Of a DNA stretch of 64,000 nt, positions 9,791 to 19,164 are shown one piece after another; the first letter of the stretch is position 1; every line of letters starts with the position of its first letter. Source of the DNA: Gracilaria gracilis (taxonomy: Eukaryota; Rhodophyta; Florideophyceae; Gracilariales; Gracilariaceae); NCBI GenBank assembly GCA_030374805.1, contig JARGSG010000200.1, forward strand, positions 744,001 through 808,000, given 5' to 3'. The notes beneath the pieces are model-generated. The model saw only the letters and a list, made by a program, of their open reading frames with translations, searched no databases and had not been told where the DNA came from. The translations under genes were made by a program, and so were the position numbers.

Positions 9791-10570
9791 TTTCGGAGTA
9801 ACTAAGAAGTTGGTCAAAACAATTGGAAAACAGTGCAGTGTAACACAAAATAACAAAATCTTAGAACAGGTACCAAATAATTTCGTAAACAACCAAATTA
9901 TCTAGAATCAGCATTGGCAAATATTCCAAAAATTACAGGGAGCTCCGGGAAAAGCCAATTAAAATGGTTTTCACTTTTCAAAAGTGTGACAGGCAGCAAC
10001 ATTAACAACATTGCGTCACGCTATGAAATTGAAATTGACAACAAGTAGAAAATAAAATAACCTGACATGTAGTCTACGTGTAAGTAAACGTGAAAATGTT
10101 TCGGTATGTACTTACAGTGTGTACCAAAACAACATTATTGTGTTTATCGAAACTCAATAATGCGTTATTAAGAAAAGTTTTATGCCATAAACTTCTCTAA
10201 GTTATGTCTAACTAAGCAAATAAACATGGAATTTTTTTGAGCTTCTAGAGATCCATAAAGTTATGGCACTAAACGCATTCAGAACTCAGCAGAAATTAAG
10301 TTTATGGTGCATCTCAAAAGCATAAAAACGCTAGTTTGGCCAATATTCAGTTTCTTTTTATGCCATAAACTTTTCTATAGTGTTTGACTATACAAAACAG
10401 ACAGTTGTGACATAAAGGCCTATGTCAGGGCTACAAGAATATGCCTAATAGTGAGGCAAAAAAAGCTGAACAAATTGATTATGCTACAATTAAAGCAAGA
10501 CCAAAGACTTCGGACGATCAAGCTTGATGTTGCCGCTCTGCACGAGTAGCAGTCCAGCTTTGATTGTAAG
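9791..10570. other. AT-rich intergenic region with a repeated 20-mer
   Basis: No gene. TTATGCCATAAACTT followed by C or T and TCTA occurs near 10193 and again near 10357, both plus strand; this looks like an old short repeat. The last five bases, GTAAG at 10566-10570, are the left target-site duplication of Ty3 element 1. Confidence 0.4.
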
Positions 10571-11421
10571 TGTGGGGCAAAGCCGGGAACGGAAGGAAAG
10601 AACACAAACCGCGCCAGCGGCTACGCAACCAAGGTGTTCAGCCTTGCTCCCTATTGGGGCAGAGCAGTGACAGAACCCTCCGATGAGGCCGACACGTGCT
10701 GGGCGTAACTCCAGGCAGCCCCTTCCTGACTTACAGACGGAGGTTGGGGGTGGGAATCGGGGTGCCAACAGGATGGATTCCACTGGGTGTGGCGTATCCC
10801 GTAGCAAAAGGGACGAGATAGAAGGTGGCAAAATGAGCCGCACTGCGGAGCACAGACTCGTGAGGGCTGGGAATAATCCCGAGACAAAAAGGGGTAAACC
10901 TGTACAACAGGGCGAAGTGTAACGAAGCCGTAAGACGGGAAAACAGAAAGAGTGTATGGAAGAATGATAAATAAGACGCCGTGACGACGGATCGGTGCTT
11001 CTTGGCGACGGAGGTGGATAACTTGCCCGGATGAGCGGCCGTATTCCCCTGGAATGGGGTGAAAGACCGTGCGCAAGCGGAAATCAAGCTAGAGCCAAGG
11101 CCTCGTTGAGGTTTACTTCCCGTACAGTGGCGGCAGCTGCCGCCACTTATATACGGCTGACAAATATCACTAAAATATCTAAGTACCCGGCACGCCGGCC
11201 AACACTACCCACGTGTACCTCCGTGGCACACTTGCAACGGCGCATCCGGTAATTGGGCGCGGGCACACACGTGTCGCGCCAATCCTACCCTTCATAGGCG
11301 GATCCCTAATCCGGGCCAAATAGGCAAATAGACTTCATAATAGTAGGAAGTTCAGCCGAAAATAACAACGGATATATGAGTGGCATCCCCCTCAGTCCCT
11401 GCCAAGGGCAATTGCTCTACA
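10571..11421 (-). repeat. 3' LTR of Ty3 element 1
   Basis: 851 bp, nearly identical to 21107-21959. In element orientation it contains TATATAAG (minus strand of 11146-11153) next to a perfect 20-bp palindrome GTGGCGGCAGCTGCCGCCAC at 11127-11146. The flanking GTAAG duplication fixes the outer boundary; the change from shared to unshared sequence after 11421 fixes the inner one. Confidence 0.93.
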
Positions 11422-11434
11422 TCTCCTCCTTCTC
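11422..11434 (-). other. Polypurine tract of Ty3 element 1
   Basis: Read on the minus strand this is GAGAAGGAGGAGA, directly abutting the 3' LTR. A purine run at this place primes plus-strand DNA synthesis in LTR retrotransposons. Confidence 0.75.
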
Positions 11435-11475
11435 AGGCTGAAACTTCCGACTCGTTCGGCTTCTCACCTCCCATC

Positions 11476-12471
11476 ATGGGCCTATATAATCCGGACTCCG
11501 GCGGTGAGCCTAACGACCACTCGGACTCCAACAACTTGGCACCTTCGACTCTCATCGACACAGCGATGCCTACCAATAACAACAACACCTCCGGTAATCC
11601 CGGCGCTCCCCCAGGTGGGAATGCGCGAATGACCGCTGCCGGACCGCGGTTCCCGTCGGTACCCTTGCCTCAAACGTCGGGGGCTTCCGCTTCCGGCGCG
11701 GCGTCCGTTGCGACAGCAGCGACTCCGGATCCAGCTCCCGTGTGGGATTGGTTCCATGCTAGCGTGCCGACAAATACGGGAGGATGGCCCAGTCTTGGGA
11801 ATCTCCGCGTACGCGATCCTCACCGCCATAGCGGCCTGTTTGCACAAGCCCCGTGGTTCAATGCCGAAGCCGTTCGGAATGAAGCGTTGATCAACTCCTA
11901 CGCCATTGACGGTATCCTCCCCGGAAGGCTTCCCGTCAGCGTCGTCCGCTCATGGGACTGGCTCGCCCGTATCACGGTCCATCCAAATTGTCTCCGGAAT
12001 ACGAGAAGCGAGAGCCTGGCGTTCGCTCGCCGGGAGATTGCCCGCATTGGGTATGCGCGACATTTTCGGGCGCCGAACGAGCACCCGGTTCCGTCCCATT
12101 ACGGGTTTGACGTGGCCTACTACCGTACGTTCGGCGAGGTTGAGTACGGAGATCGACTGGCTGTTGCCTTCGACGAGATTGACCGCTATGCGGATGTCGT
12201 CCAGCCCCACCAGGATCTCATCCTGTGGGCTCGTCCGATTCTTCGGGCCGAGTTCCGGTACCTCCGCAAGTCGTCGCGGCGCGAGTTCTTCGAAGGCCTC
12301 CGTCAAGAGAGGAAGTGGCGATCCCGCTTCGGGGTTCTGGTGCCGTACCAATGCTCGGAGGTTGAGCGAATCGCGGCGCGTTCCCGTCAAGGGCGATACG
12401 TTCCGCTGCCATCGTTCTGGCCTGCGGTCGAGGTCCCTCGAGGGCGCCATGTAGAGCTCCCCCATGCCTGA
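11476..12471 (+). CDS. Antisense accessory ORF of Ty3 element 1, N-terminal part
   Basis: 331 residues on the strand opposite gag-pol, beginning 54 bp inside the element from the 3' LTR. The frame is open upstream from a GTG, but the first ATG is at 11476. The first 90 residues are Ser/Pro/Asn-rich and probably disordered, with PSVPLPQT. The rest looks globular, with many Arg, Trp and aromatic residues and the motif GRYVPLPSFW near the end. It stops just after a five-C run at 12459-12463. A one-base change there would join it directly to the frame starting at 12492, so the two are probably one gene of about 590 codons. I recognise no domain. Motifs are shared with the antisense ORF of element 2 (39303-41503), which argues that this is a real gene. 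Confidence 0.6.
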   Translation: MGLYNPDSGGEPNDHSDSNNLAPSTLIDTAMPTNNNNTSGNPGAPPGGNARMTAAGPRFPSVPLPQTSGASASGAASVATAATPDPAPVWDWFHASVPTNTGGWPSLGNLRVRDPHRHSGLFAQAPWFNAEAVRNEALINSYAIDGILPGRLPVSVVRSWDWLARITVHPNCLRNTRSESLAFARREIARIGYARHFRAPNEHPVPSHYGFDVAYYRTFGEVEYGDRLAVAFDEIDRYADVVQPHQDLILWARPILRAEFRYLRKSSRREFFEGLRQERKWRSRFGVLVPYQCSEVERIAARSRQGRYVPLPSFWPAVEVPRGRHVELPHA

Positions 12472-12491
12472 CATACGTCGGGTCGTACTAC

Positions 12492-13253
12492 ATGAAGAAT
12501 CCGCCGCGAGGCCTTTGGAGCATCCTTGCCACCGAATGGACTGTCCGTGTCGCGGCTTTCCTCCTCTGGGAGGCGTATGATCATTACCGGCTTTGGTTTG
12601 TGCCGGAGATGATTCGCCGATCCATTCGGAATTTGGACCTCACCGATGTGCTCGGATCCGTCCGCAACGCGCGGGAGGTGGTGTCCTTGGTGGAGGTCAT
12701 CGACGGTGTCGAGTGGGACTCCGTGCCTGCTAGTCAGGTCTCCGAGGGTATCCGTCGGGTTACAGACCGGTCTCCCGGACGCGACGTCAACGCTGGCGAC
12801 TTTGTATACTTCGACCCATGGGAATGGGAGATAGTCACAGCCGCCGAGGCGCGGGAGCGGCGTCAGGTCGAGCGGAGCACCCCAGAGGGCCATCCTCGTG
12901 GGTTCGTCTTCGTCGACGAAGAGGAGGACGAGAGCCTTGATGAGGCAGGGAGCCCTATGGACCAGGGAGCGGACCAGCAGATCGACGTGATCGACGTAAC
13001 CGGAGATGACGGCGGATCCGCTGATGCGGTAGTGCAGGGTACGCCCAACTCGTTTGGCGCGTGGCAGGCCTCCGCTTCTGCGGGCGGGGCCGGTTCGAGT
13101 ACTGACCCCCAGGCGATCCTCATCCGCAGTTTCCTTCGCGGCATGTGTGTGCCCGTGTCTGACACGGTGACCGACTTGGCGCAGCTGCAGGGCCTTGCGG
13201 CTCAGTGGTTCGCCCAAGGTCGTGGGTCCGGTTCCGGACCGTCCGGCGTGTGA
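12492..13253 (+). CDS. Antisense accessory ORF of Ty3 element 1, C-terminal part
   Basis: 253 residues from an ATG at 12492, in the frame that stays open across the five-C run at 12459-12463, so probably the continuation of the preceding ORF. Visible: KNPPRG, EAYDHYRLWFVPEM, then WDSVPASQ and DPWEWE. A highly acidic stretch follows (DEEEDESLDEAG), then a Gly/Ser-rich segment, then IRSFLRGMCVPVSD and LQGLAAQWF. The element-2 antisense protein has matching YDYYSETFPAM, LRAACIPFGEE and LLAARAWM in the same order. Function unknown. The gene ends 289 bp before the chromodomain-integrase stop on the other strand. Confidence 0.55.
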   Translation: MKNPPRGLWSILATEWTVRVAAFLLWEAYDHYRLWFVPEMIRRSIRNLDLTDVLGSVRNAREVVSLVEVIDGVEWDSVPASQVSEGIRRVTDRSPGRDVNAGDFVYFDPWEWEIVTAAEARERRQVERSTPEGHPRGFVFVDEEEDESLDEAGSPMDQGADQQIDVIDVTGDDGGSADAVVQGTPNSFGAWQASASAGGAGSSTDPQAILIRSFLRGMCVPVSDTVTDLAQLQGLAAQWFAQGRGSGSGPSGV

Positions 13254-13541
13254 TCGAACTCCGTAGATACCAATATCTCTTGGCCCTATCATTAAATGTG
13301 TCCGGATGCTACCGGCTTTTAGCAAATTCTCTTCATCCCTCCCCCTCCTCAGGGGGCAGCACCCCGCGAGGGGCGCCTGTTCCTTATCTAAGGGAGGTAT
13401 TCCGCTTGAAGCGGCAAATCCCTGTTCTTCGACTTCCTCTTCTTAGGCTTCTTCTTCGTCTTCTTCTTCTGTTCCACTGTATAGTGGCTTGTCCGCAGAA
13501 GCGGCAGATGTTCCGCGTGAGCGGCGTAGCTAGTGTGGGCG

Positions 13542-16430
13542 CTAACCCACTTGGGCTTTGTCGAGCGAGTCCGGTGGCGGCGTGCCGGTCCTCCGGTGGT
13601 ATTGAAGTACCTTCGAGCGCGGCAGATGCTCGATAGGTTCCTGTGTGTCCTCCGAAGGGGGGTAGCCGTACCAACGGACTTGGTATACCAGCTCTCCAGT
13701 AGAGTCTTGGCCGTGCCTCACTATACGGTCCACTACGAACTCGCGTTCGTAGACACTCCGCTCTGGCGGCTTGACCAGCGAGTCCTCATCCCTGGCGGTC
13801 GAACAATCTTCCGTTGAGTGGCGGTTTGCTCCTCCACTGTCGTGGCTTATGCGGGCGATTGCCTTCGACTTCCGTCTCATCGGCAATGCATCCTGTATCC
13901 CAGGTCTCGGTTGCGCTCCCCAAGGAGGTTCTCGGAGAGTTACACTCTCTGGGGCGGGGTCTGAAGCCACTTGTTTGTGGAGCTGTTGCTGGGGCCCATC
14001 TGGACGGACTGTGAGCTTCCGGTGTTCCAGCGAGATCGTCCCGATCGACGGGCGGCAATCCTCCGTACGGGGGTCTAGCGAGCGGTGCTCCGTCACGTGC
14101 GTTGCTGACGGTTCGCCATCCACAGCGGTGCGTGTGGCTCCAACCGTCGTGGTGCCATGGTGAGCCGTCTCAATTACGGAACTAACGTTTTTTGACGGCT
14201 CGTCACTCTCCGTGGCACGCGTGTGCCCACGGCGTGCACTGTCATGTGCATAGTCATTCTTCAACGGAGGCGGTTTACCCACGGTGTGTGGCGCGTGTCG
14301 CGCCGTGCGCGCGTCCAACTTACTTGGCTTCTGTCCACCTAGAGTGGTGTCCACCTGTACTGGTATGGCCGCGTGCTCTGCCGTTCCGGCGCCGTCATCG
14401 AATAAGTCGATTGCCCTTCCCGAGCTTGGGTCTGCTGTCACGGCACGGTCTCTCACAACCAATGTCTTTTCCGAGTGGTCGGTCTTCTCCGCTGACGGGG
14501 CAACATTCGTCTCGTCTTCATTCCGCAGTGGCGGTGCGTCTCCGTGCGTGTTACCGGACTTTGGGCTTTGAATAGCGCCGCTGCTGTTGCAGGCCTGCGC
14601 GTCCTCCGTCAGTGACGGTATTGCGCCAGCAATCCCTTCCACGTTGTGGCCCGGTGTCTCCGGATGCGCATCCGGTCTGGGCGTAACATTTCTACGTAGG
14701 CCGTCCGCTTGCAGCGGCGAAGACGAAGGCGGTAACTCTGCATTCCCTGGCATTGGGTCGTCAGCGGGGCGCTTACCGTCACACGTCCGTTCGCTTCCCG
14801 TCCGGGACGGCAAGGCTTCACTCACTCCGTTCCTGGCAGTGCCTTGCGCGGGTGTACTATCCGTTTGCGACGGCGTAGACTGCGGAGCGTCTCCCTCCCC
14901 CTCCTCAGCGGGAGCGGTGGGGCCCGGAGCGATAATCCCAGTAGTGGGCGCGACGCGTGTGTGCACATACGCGTCTTGCCCAACTTTGGGGGTATGTTTC
15001 GCTTCCATAGGAAGGTCGGCCAAGCCGCGCGTTGCGTGCGGTAGAATTGACAGGCCGGGTGGGCTAGTATCCGATCTTGTCGGTCCTTGATGACCTTTGT
15101 GTACGGGAGGTTCTGGCGATGGTGCCGGCGTAACGCGATCACGCGAGAGGCGTTCGTGCTCTCCCTTGATGTTAAGTACAACCGTAGTATCGGTGACAAA
15201 GATGACTCTGTAGGGGCCGTCCGCGATCGGAGAAAGCTTGTGCCGTTTTTCTTTTTCCGGATTGTAGTATTCTTTCCGGAGAAAGACATAGCCACCTTCC
15301 TTTATCGGTGGGGCCTTCTTTCGCAGACGTGCGTCGAAATTCCGCTTGTATGCGGCTTGCGCCTTAGCGATTTGCTGCCCAACCACGGGAGTAGTTTGTT
15401 TCAGCCAGCGCTTCCAGGCGTCTCTGTATAGGCGGGGTGAAGGGAATTTATCCAGCATAGGTTGGGGCTCGACAGCCACAGATGGTGGAACACGTGATAA
15501 GACCAGTTCGAACGGAGAGATCTGGGTAGTGCGATGTACCTGCCTGTTGTAGGCATAGGTCACCGCATCGGTGTAGAGATCCCATTCCAACGGGTGGTCG
15601 GCGACAAAGGTTCGCAGCGCATTCAGCATGGTGCGATTGAAGCGCTCCACCTGGCCGTTACTTTGCGGATGGTAGGTCGTAGTAAACCAGTTCTTAATGT
15701 CCAGTATTCGACACACGTCCTGGAAGAACTTCGCAGTGAATTGCGACCCATTATCCGATAGTAAACCAATCGGCGGTCCGTAGACAAACACCCAGTGGGT
15801 TACGAATGCTTGCGCGACCGCACTGGCGGTGATCTTCGTCAGCGGAACTGTCCGCACGAGCTTCGAAAAGCGGTCGGTTATGACGAGTAGAAACCGATTA
15901 TCTCGGCGAGTCCGAATAAACTCACCAAGTATGTCAATCGCCACGAACTCAAGTGGGGCCCTTGCGGGGAAGAGTACCAACTGTTTGGAGTATTTCCGCA
16001 GTTTGACGCGGTTCTTTGCACAACCAGAGCATCCACGAGCAGTGGCGTACGCATCGAATGCCATAGCTGGCCAATAGAAGTCCTTCCTGAAGGTGTAGTA
16101 CAGCTCTCTTCGACCAGGGTGGGCCGACAACTTCGCGTAATGCGACAAATGCAAGACTAGAGATTGAAGCGAGTGAGGTACCACAATCTGTGGTCGGTCA
16201 GTAACCGTTCGAACCAAGAATCCTTGGTCGTTCATGACAAAAGGCAGTTGAGCTCCACCGTTCAGACGGTCGCGCACCCTACTGCAGAACGGGTCCGTAT
16301 ACTGTTCCCGGATCAGTTCTTCCGGTGTTATCGGCACGAATGATCCCGGTACTGGCTCCGTATCTGAAACGGCTAAGACAGCGTCATAGACGTCCCATCC
16401 CTCCAAATCTTCGTCTTCGTCGTCCTCCAT
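13542..16430 (-). CDS. Integrase with a long linker and C-terminal chromodomain, Ty3 element 1
   Basis: 962 residues from the first ATG; the frame is open upstream through ADALSRLP, the normal RNase H-integrase junction. Zinc-binding HHCC: His about 97 and 104, Cys 134 and 137. Catalytic core D165 (AIDILGEF), D226 (LLSDNGSQF), E262 (VERFNR). A GPY/F-type module (DGPYRVI) lies near 405. Then about 450 residues of Pro/Thr/Ser/Arg-rich low-complexity sequence, with no domain I recognise, precede a chromodomain at about 893-946 (FVVDRIVRHG, YQVRWYGYP). Integrase joins the cDNA to host DNA; in chromoviruses the chromodomain steers it to modified chromatin. The separation of these parts is much longer than usual. 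The catalytic residues are intact, unlike the rest of the polyprotein. Confidence 0.9.
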   Translation of the reverse strand: MEDDEDEDLEGWDVYDAVLAVSDTEPVPGSFVPITPEELIREQYTDPFCSRVRDRLNGGAQLPFVMNDQGFLVRTVTDRPQIVVPHSLQSLVLHLSHYAKLSAHPGRRELYYTFRKDFYWPAMAFDAYATARGCSGCAKNRVKLRKYSKQLVLFPARAPLEFVAIDILGEFIRTRRDNRFLLVITDRFSKLVRTVPLTKITASAVAQAFVTHWVFVYGPPIGLLSDNGSQFTAKFFQDVCRILDIKNWFTTTYHPQSNGQVERFNRTMLNALRTFVADHPLEWDLYTDAVTYAYNRQVHRTTQISPFELVLSRVPPSVAVEPQPMLDKFPSPRLYRDAWKRWLKQTTPVVGQQIAKAQAAYKRNFDARLRKKAPPIKEGGYVFLRKEYYNPEKEKRHKLSPIADGPYRVIFVTDTTVVLNIKGEHERLSRDRVTPAPSPEPPVHKGHQGPTRSDTSPPGLSILPHATRGLADLPMEAKHTPKVGQDAYVHTRVAPTTGIIAPGPTAPAEEGEGDAPQSTPSQTDSTPAQGTARNGVSEALPSRTGSERTCDGKRPADDPMPGNAELPPSSSPLQADGLRRNVTPRPDAHPETPGHNVEGIAGAIPSLTEDAQACNSSGAIQSPKSGNTHGDAPPLRNEDETNVAPSAEKTDHSEKTLVVRDRAVTADPSSGRAIDLFDDGAGTAEHAAIPVQVDTTLGGQKPSKLDARTARHAPHTVGKPPPLKNDYAHDSARRGHTRATESDEPSKNVSSVIETAHHGTTTVGATRTAVDGEPSATHVTEHRSLDPRTEDCRPSIGTISLEHRKLTVRPDGPQQQLHKQVASDPAPESVTLREPPWGAQPRPGIQDALPMRRKSKAIARISHDSGGANRHSTEDCSTARDEDSLVKPPERSVYEREFVVDRIVRHGQDSTGELVYQVRWYGYPPSEDTQEPIEHLPRSKVLQYHRRTGTPPPDSLDKAQVG

Positions 16431-16500
16431 AAAGAAACAGGGTATTTCCAGATAATCGACTGGCTCAGCTTCGGCCGCAGTCGGTAGGCGGGAAAGTGCA

Positions 16501-17835
16501 TCAGCCTGAGTGTTCAGTATTCCCTTTCTTGTACTGCACGTCGAAGTTGAACTCCGATAATCTTAGCCTCCACCGCATCAAGCGGCCAGAGGGCTCCGCA
16601 ATCGAGAGAAGCCATCGCAGAGCCGAATGGTCGGTATGAACGGTAAAATGTCCTCCCATGAGGTACGGTCGCAGCGTCTGGAGAGCCCAGACTACTGCTA
16701 AGCATTCTTTCTCGGGTACCGAGTAATTCCTTTCATGCACGTTAAGGCTTCGAGACCAAAAACCAATTGGAAGTCGTTCGCCACTCTCCTTGGTCTGAAA
16801 CAGGGCACAGCCGATCTGGAAATTGCTGGCATCCGTATCGATGGCATAGGGCAATCCGAGTTTTGGCAGGGAAAGAATTGGCGGCGAAGTTACCGCATCA
16901 ATGAGCGATGAGAATGCCGTTGCCTTATGGTCATCGAATGGTTCCAGTTTTACTGGCTGTCCCTTTCGCAAGAGTTCATTCAATGGAGCTGCTATATCCG
17001 CGAAGTGCGGAATAAAACGGCGGTAGACATTGCAAAGGCCGAGGAAGGATCGGAGTTCCGTCTGAGTCCGTGGGTGTTTGGCCTCCTTGAGGGACCGCAC
17101 ACGTACAGCGTCAATCGATAGCCGTCCCGGACGGATTATGTGACCGAGATATTTCACGGTATCGGTAAAGAACTCGCACTTCTTCAACTTCAGTGTGATG
17201 CCTGCCTCTCGTAGGACTCGCATCACCTCCCGAACGTGGGTCAAGTGCTCGCCCAGGTTACTGGAGAACACAATGATGTCATCCAGGTATACCAGGCACG
17301 TTTTCCACTTAAAGCGGGCAAGCAAAATGTCCACTGCTCTTTGGAAAGTGGCAGGGGCGTTCGTGAGCCCGAAAGGCATCCGGTTGAATCGGTATAGTCC
17401 TTGATGACATACAAACGCCGTTTTATCACGGTCCTCTGCCCTAACTGGGACTTGCCAATATCCCCAGTTCGCGTCGAGGGTCGTGAACACCTTTGCGCTT
17501 CCGAGCGAATCGATACATTCGTCCATCCTCGGGATGGGATACACGTCCTTGACGGTAGCCGCGTTAAGCTTGCGGTAATCGATACAAAAACGCCAAGACC
17601 CATCGGGTTTGGGAGCGAGTACCACGGGCGAGGCCCATGGCGACTGGGCCGGTTCAATGACTCCGGCGCGGAGCATCTTCTCGACTTGAGTCTTTTCTTC
17701 TTCCCGAGCTGTCGGTCCTGCCCTGTAGGGGTGTTGCGAGATTGGCCGAGTGTTCGGAATCAAATCTATCCGATGTTCGGTGATCCCAATTTTCCCAAGG
17801 GAACCGTCCCACATGGGGGTGAATTCGCGTAGCAT
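16501..17835 (-). CDS. Reverse transcriptase-RNase H, Ty3 element 1
   Basis: 444 residues. RT motifs: WASPVVLAPKPDGSWRFCID, IPRMDECIDSL, FTTLDANWGYWQ, FGLTNAPATFQ, active site LVYLDDIIVFS with both aspartates, and YLGHIIRPG. RNase H follows (DTDASNFQIG, YSVPEKECLAVVWA, HTDHSALRWL). The frame is open to about 17895, where an in-frame TAG (17896-17898) separates it from the protease region. At the 3' end an extra base near 16520, in an AAAGGG run, shifts the frame so it ends at a TGA instead of continuing into the integrase. Confidence 0.93.
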   Translation of the reverse strand: MLREFTPMWDGSLGKIGITEHRIDLIPNTRPISQHPYRAGPTAREEEKTQVEKMLRAGVIEPAQSPWASPVVLAPKPDGSWRFCIDYRKLNAATVKDVYPIPRMDECIDSLGSAKVFTTLDANWGYWQVPVRAEDRDKTAFVCHQGLYRFNRMPFGLTNAPATFQRAVDILLARFKWKTCLVYLDDIIVFSSNLGEHLTHVREVMRVLREAGITLKLKKCEFFTDTVKYLGHIIRPGRLSIDAVRVRSLKEAKHPRTQTELRSFLGLCNVYRRFIPHFADIAAPLNELLRKGQPVKLEPFDDHKATAFSSLIDAVTSPPILSLPKLGLPYAIDTDASNFQIGCALFQTKESGERLPIGFWSRSLNVHERNYSVPEKECLAVVWALQTLRPYLMGGHFTVHTDHSALRWLLSIAEPSGRLMRWRLRLSEFNFDVQYKKGNTEHSG

Positions 17836-18063
17836 ATCCCGTAACTTCTCACGGTGAGACTCTGGGACATGGTTAAAGTCTAGAGACTCGAGCTCCTATA
17901 CGGGGTCCTTCTTCTCAGATCCAGGTGATTCTGGCCTTCCTTCCGACAGTGTCGGCGTTGCTTCTTTCGACGAGTTCAACACTTCTTTACCCGATGAGTT
18001 CGGCGCAGCGTCTCCCGACGAAGTCTTTGGTACGGTTGTGTCAGCGCACTTCCCCTCTCCCTC

Positions 18064-18366
18064 CTAAGCTTCGAGAATTCCGAGAACCTCGGCGGTAGAG
18101 ACCTGTGTGGGTACAATAGCCACCGGGTGTGGTAACATGGAACCAATGACTTGGTTCTTTACCAACCTCTGTTGGGAGGAGCTGAAATTATCAACCAATA
18201 CCCTGAAGGGCTTTTCTGGCTCAACGAGTACAATCCCATTCGCGAGGGCCACGTTCTGCCTTTCGTAAAGGAGAGGAAAGGGCTGAACGGTTTGCAGGCC
18301 GTGCTGTAGGGACGTGACCGTGACCCATGTCTGGGATTCCGGTGGAATGCAAATAGACCGAGCCAC
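18064..18366 (-). pseudogene. Downstream part of the protease region, Ty3 element 1
   Basis: 100 residues collinear with the second half of the element-3 protease ORF: IPPESQTWVTV, ALANGIVLVEPEKPFRVLVDNFS and the NQVIGSMLPHPVAIVP segment. It lies in a different frame from the upstream protease ORF. The linker present in element 3 is missing, which points to a deletion. An in-frame TAG ends it, but the frame stays open beyond and leads into RT. Confidence 0.7.
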
Positions 18367-18371
18367 TCGGT

Positions 18372-18935
18372 CTATTTGCCGTCCTCCAGCTCGACGGTCC
18401 TTTTCCGTGGTCGAATTGCTTCGACAAAGCGGTCGCAGAAATCACATCCGAGTATGACCGGCGCAGCTAAACGCTTGCAGACTATGAAGTCCAAGCGGAC
18501 AACGCAACGGCCAAGCCTCACAATCAGGTCAATTACTCCCACGATTGAAAGGGGCCTATTGTTTGCATCCGCTATCTCGGTCGGCGGTGCTGGCCGCATC
18601 TGAGACAATAACTGCGGCGGAATAAGCGATTGAACCAAAAAGTTTGGACCAGCACCCGTGTCGAGAACGGATAACTGCCGAACCATATAATGGTCGGATA
18701 CCCCGAGGTCGGCGAAAACTTTGTAGTTTCGTTTCGCCATGACCAGGACTCTATCCGGAATGCGGAAATTGCGTGACCGTACCCACGGGCGACGGAGAAC
18801 ACCGAGATGTTCCGAGTCCACGTCTGTCGTGGCCATCTTCCTCGTAAGGATCGTGACCGGGGAGCGAGGCTTTGCAACCTCCGGCGCAGTTGAGCTCGAC
18901 TGCGTTTGCGCCGCTCCTTCAAAGGAGGCTCCCAT
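18372..18935 (-). CDS. Retropepsin-type aspartic protease, Ty3 element 1
   Basis: 187 residues, ATG at 18935, two bases after the TGA that ends the shifted gag frame. The active-site motif is VLDTGAGPNFLV, with the second conserved block VILGCDFCDRFV, as in retroviral-type proteases. Processes the Gag-Pol polyprotein. The frame closes early compared with element 3 because of a downstream deletion. Confidence 0.85.
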   Translation of the reverse strand: MGASFEGAAQTQSSSTAPEVAKPRSPVTILTRKMATTDVDSEHLGVLRRPWVRSRNFRIPDRVLVMAKRNYKVFADLGVSDHYMVRQLSVLDTGAGPNFLVQSLIPPQLLSQMRPAPPTEIADANNRPLSIVGVIDLIVRLGRCVVRLDFIVCKRLAAPVILGCDFCDRFVEAIRPRKRTVELEDGK

Positions 18936-18937
18936 GC

Positions 18938-19164
18938 TCAGTTTTTCTGAGCGTTGCCGCTATTTTGCGGAACCGTTGGGCTCGCAGATGCGGCTGCTGC
19001 TCCACCATGATGCGGTGAAGATTCCTGTTTTCCAGGCTGAGTATCCGCCTTCGCACGAAGGTTCGATTTGTGGGGAACACGTTCCCGCTCGGCGGGCGTC
19101 AACGACTCATAATGGAGAACAATTTTTGCCATCTCCCAGAATGGTAACATACAGTTCGGGGCTA
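18938..19164 (-). pseudogene. Frame-shifted C-terminus of gag, Ty3 element 1
   Basis: In the +1-related frame the sequence reads on from the zinc knuckle as IAPNC and then about 60 polar residues, ending at TGA 18938-18940. The shift is explained by an extra TA in the ATATATA run at about 19164-19170. Confidence 0.6.

Noticed and set aside
10490..11087. Several 75-140-codon frames in the element-1 LTRs, present in both copies
   Set aside because: Duplicated only because LTRs are duplicated; sequences do not resemble proteins and are broken differently in the two LTRs.
14192..15090. Large plus-strand frames opposite the integrase-chromodomain linker
   Set aside because: They mirror low-complexity GC-rich coding sequence; unlike the accessory ORF at 11476-13253 they have no counterpart in element 2.
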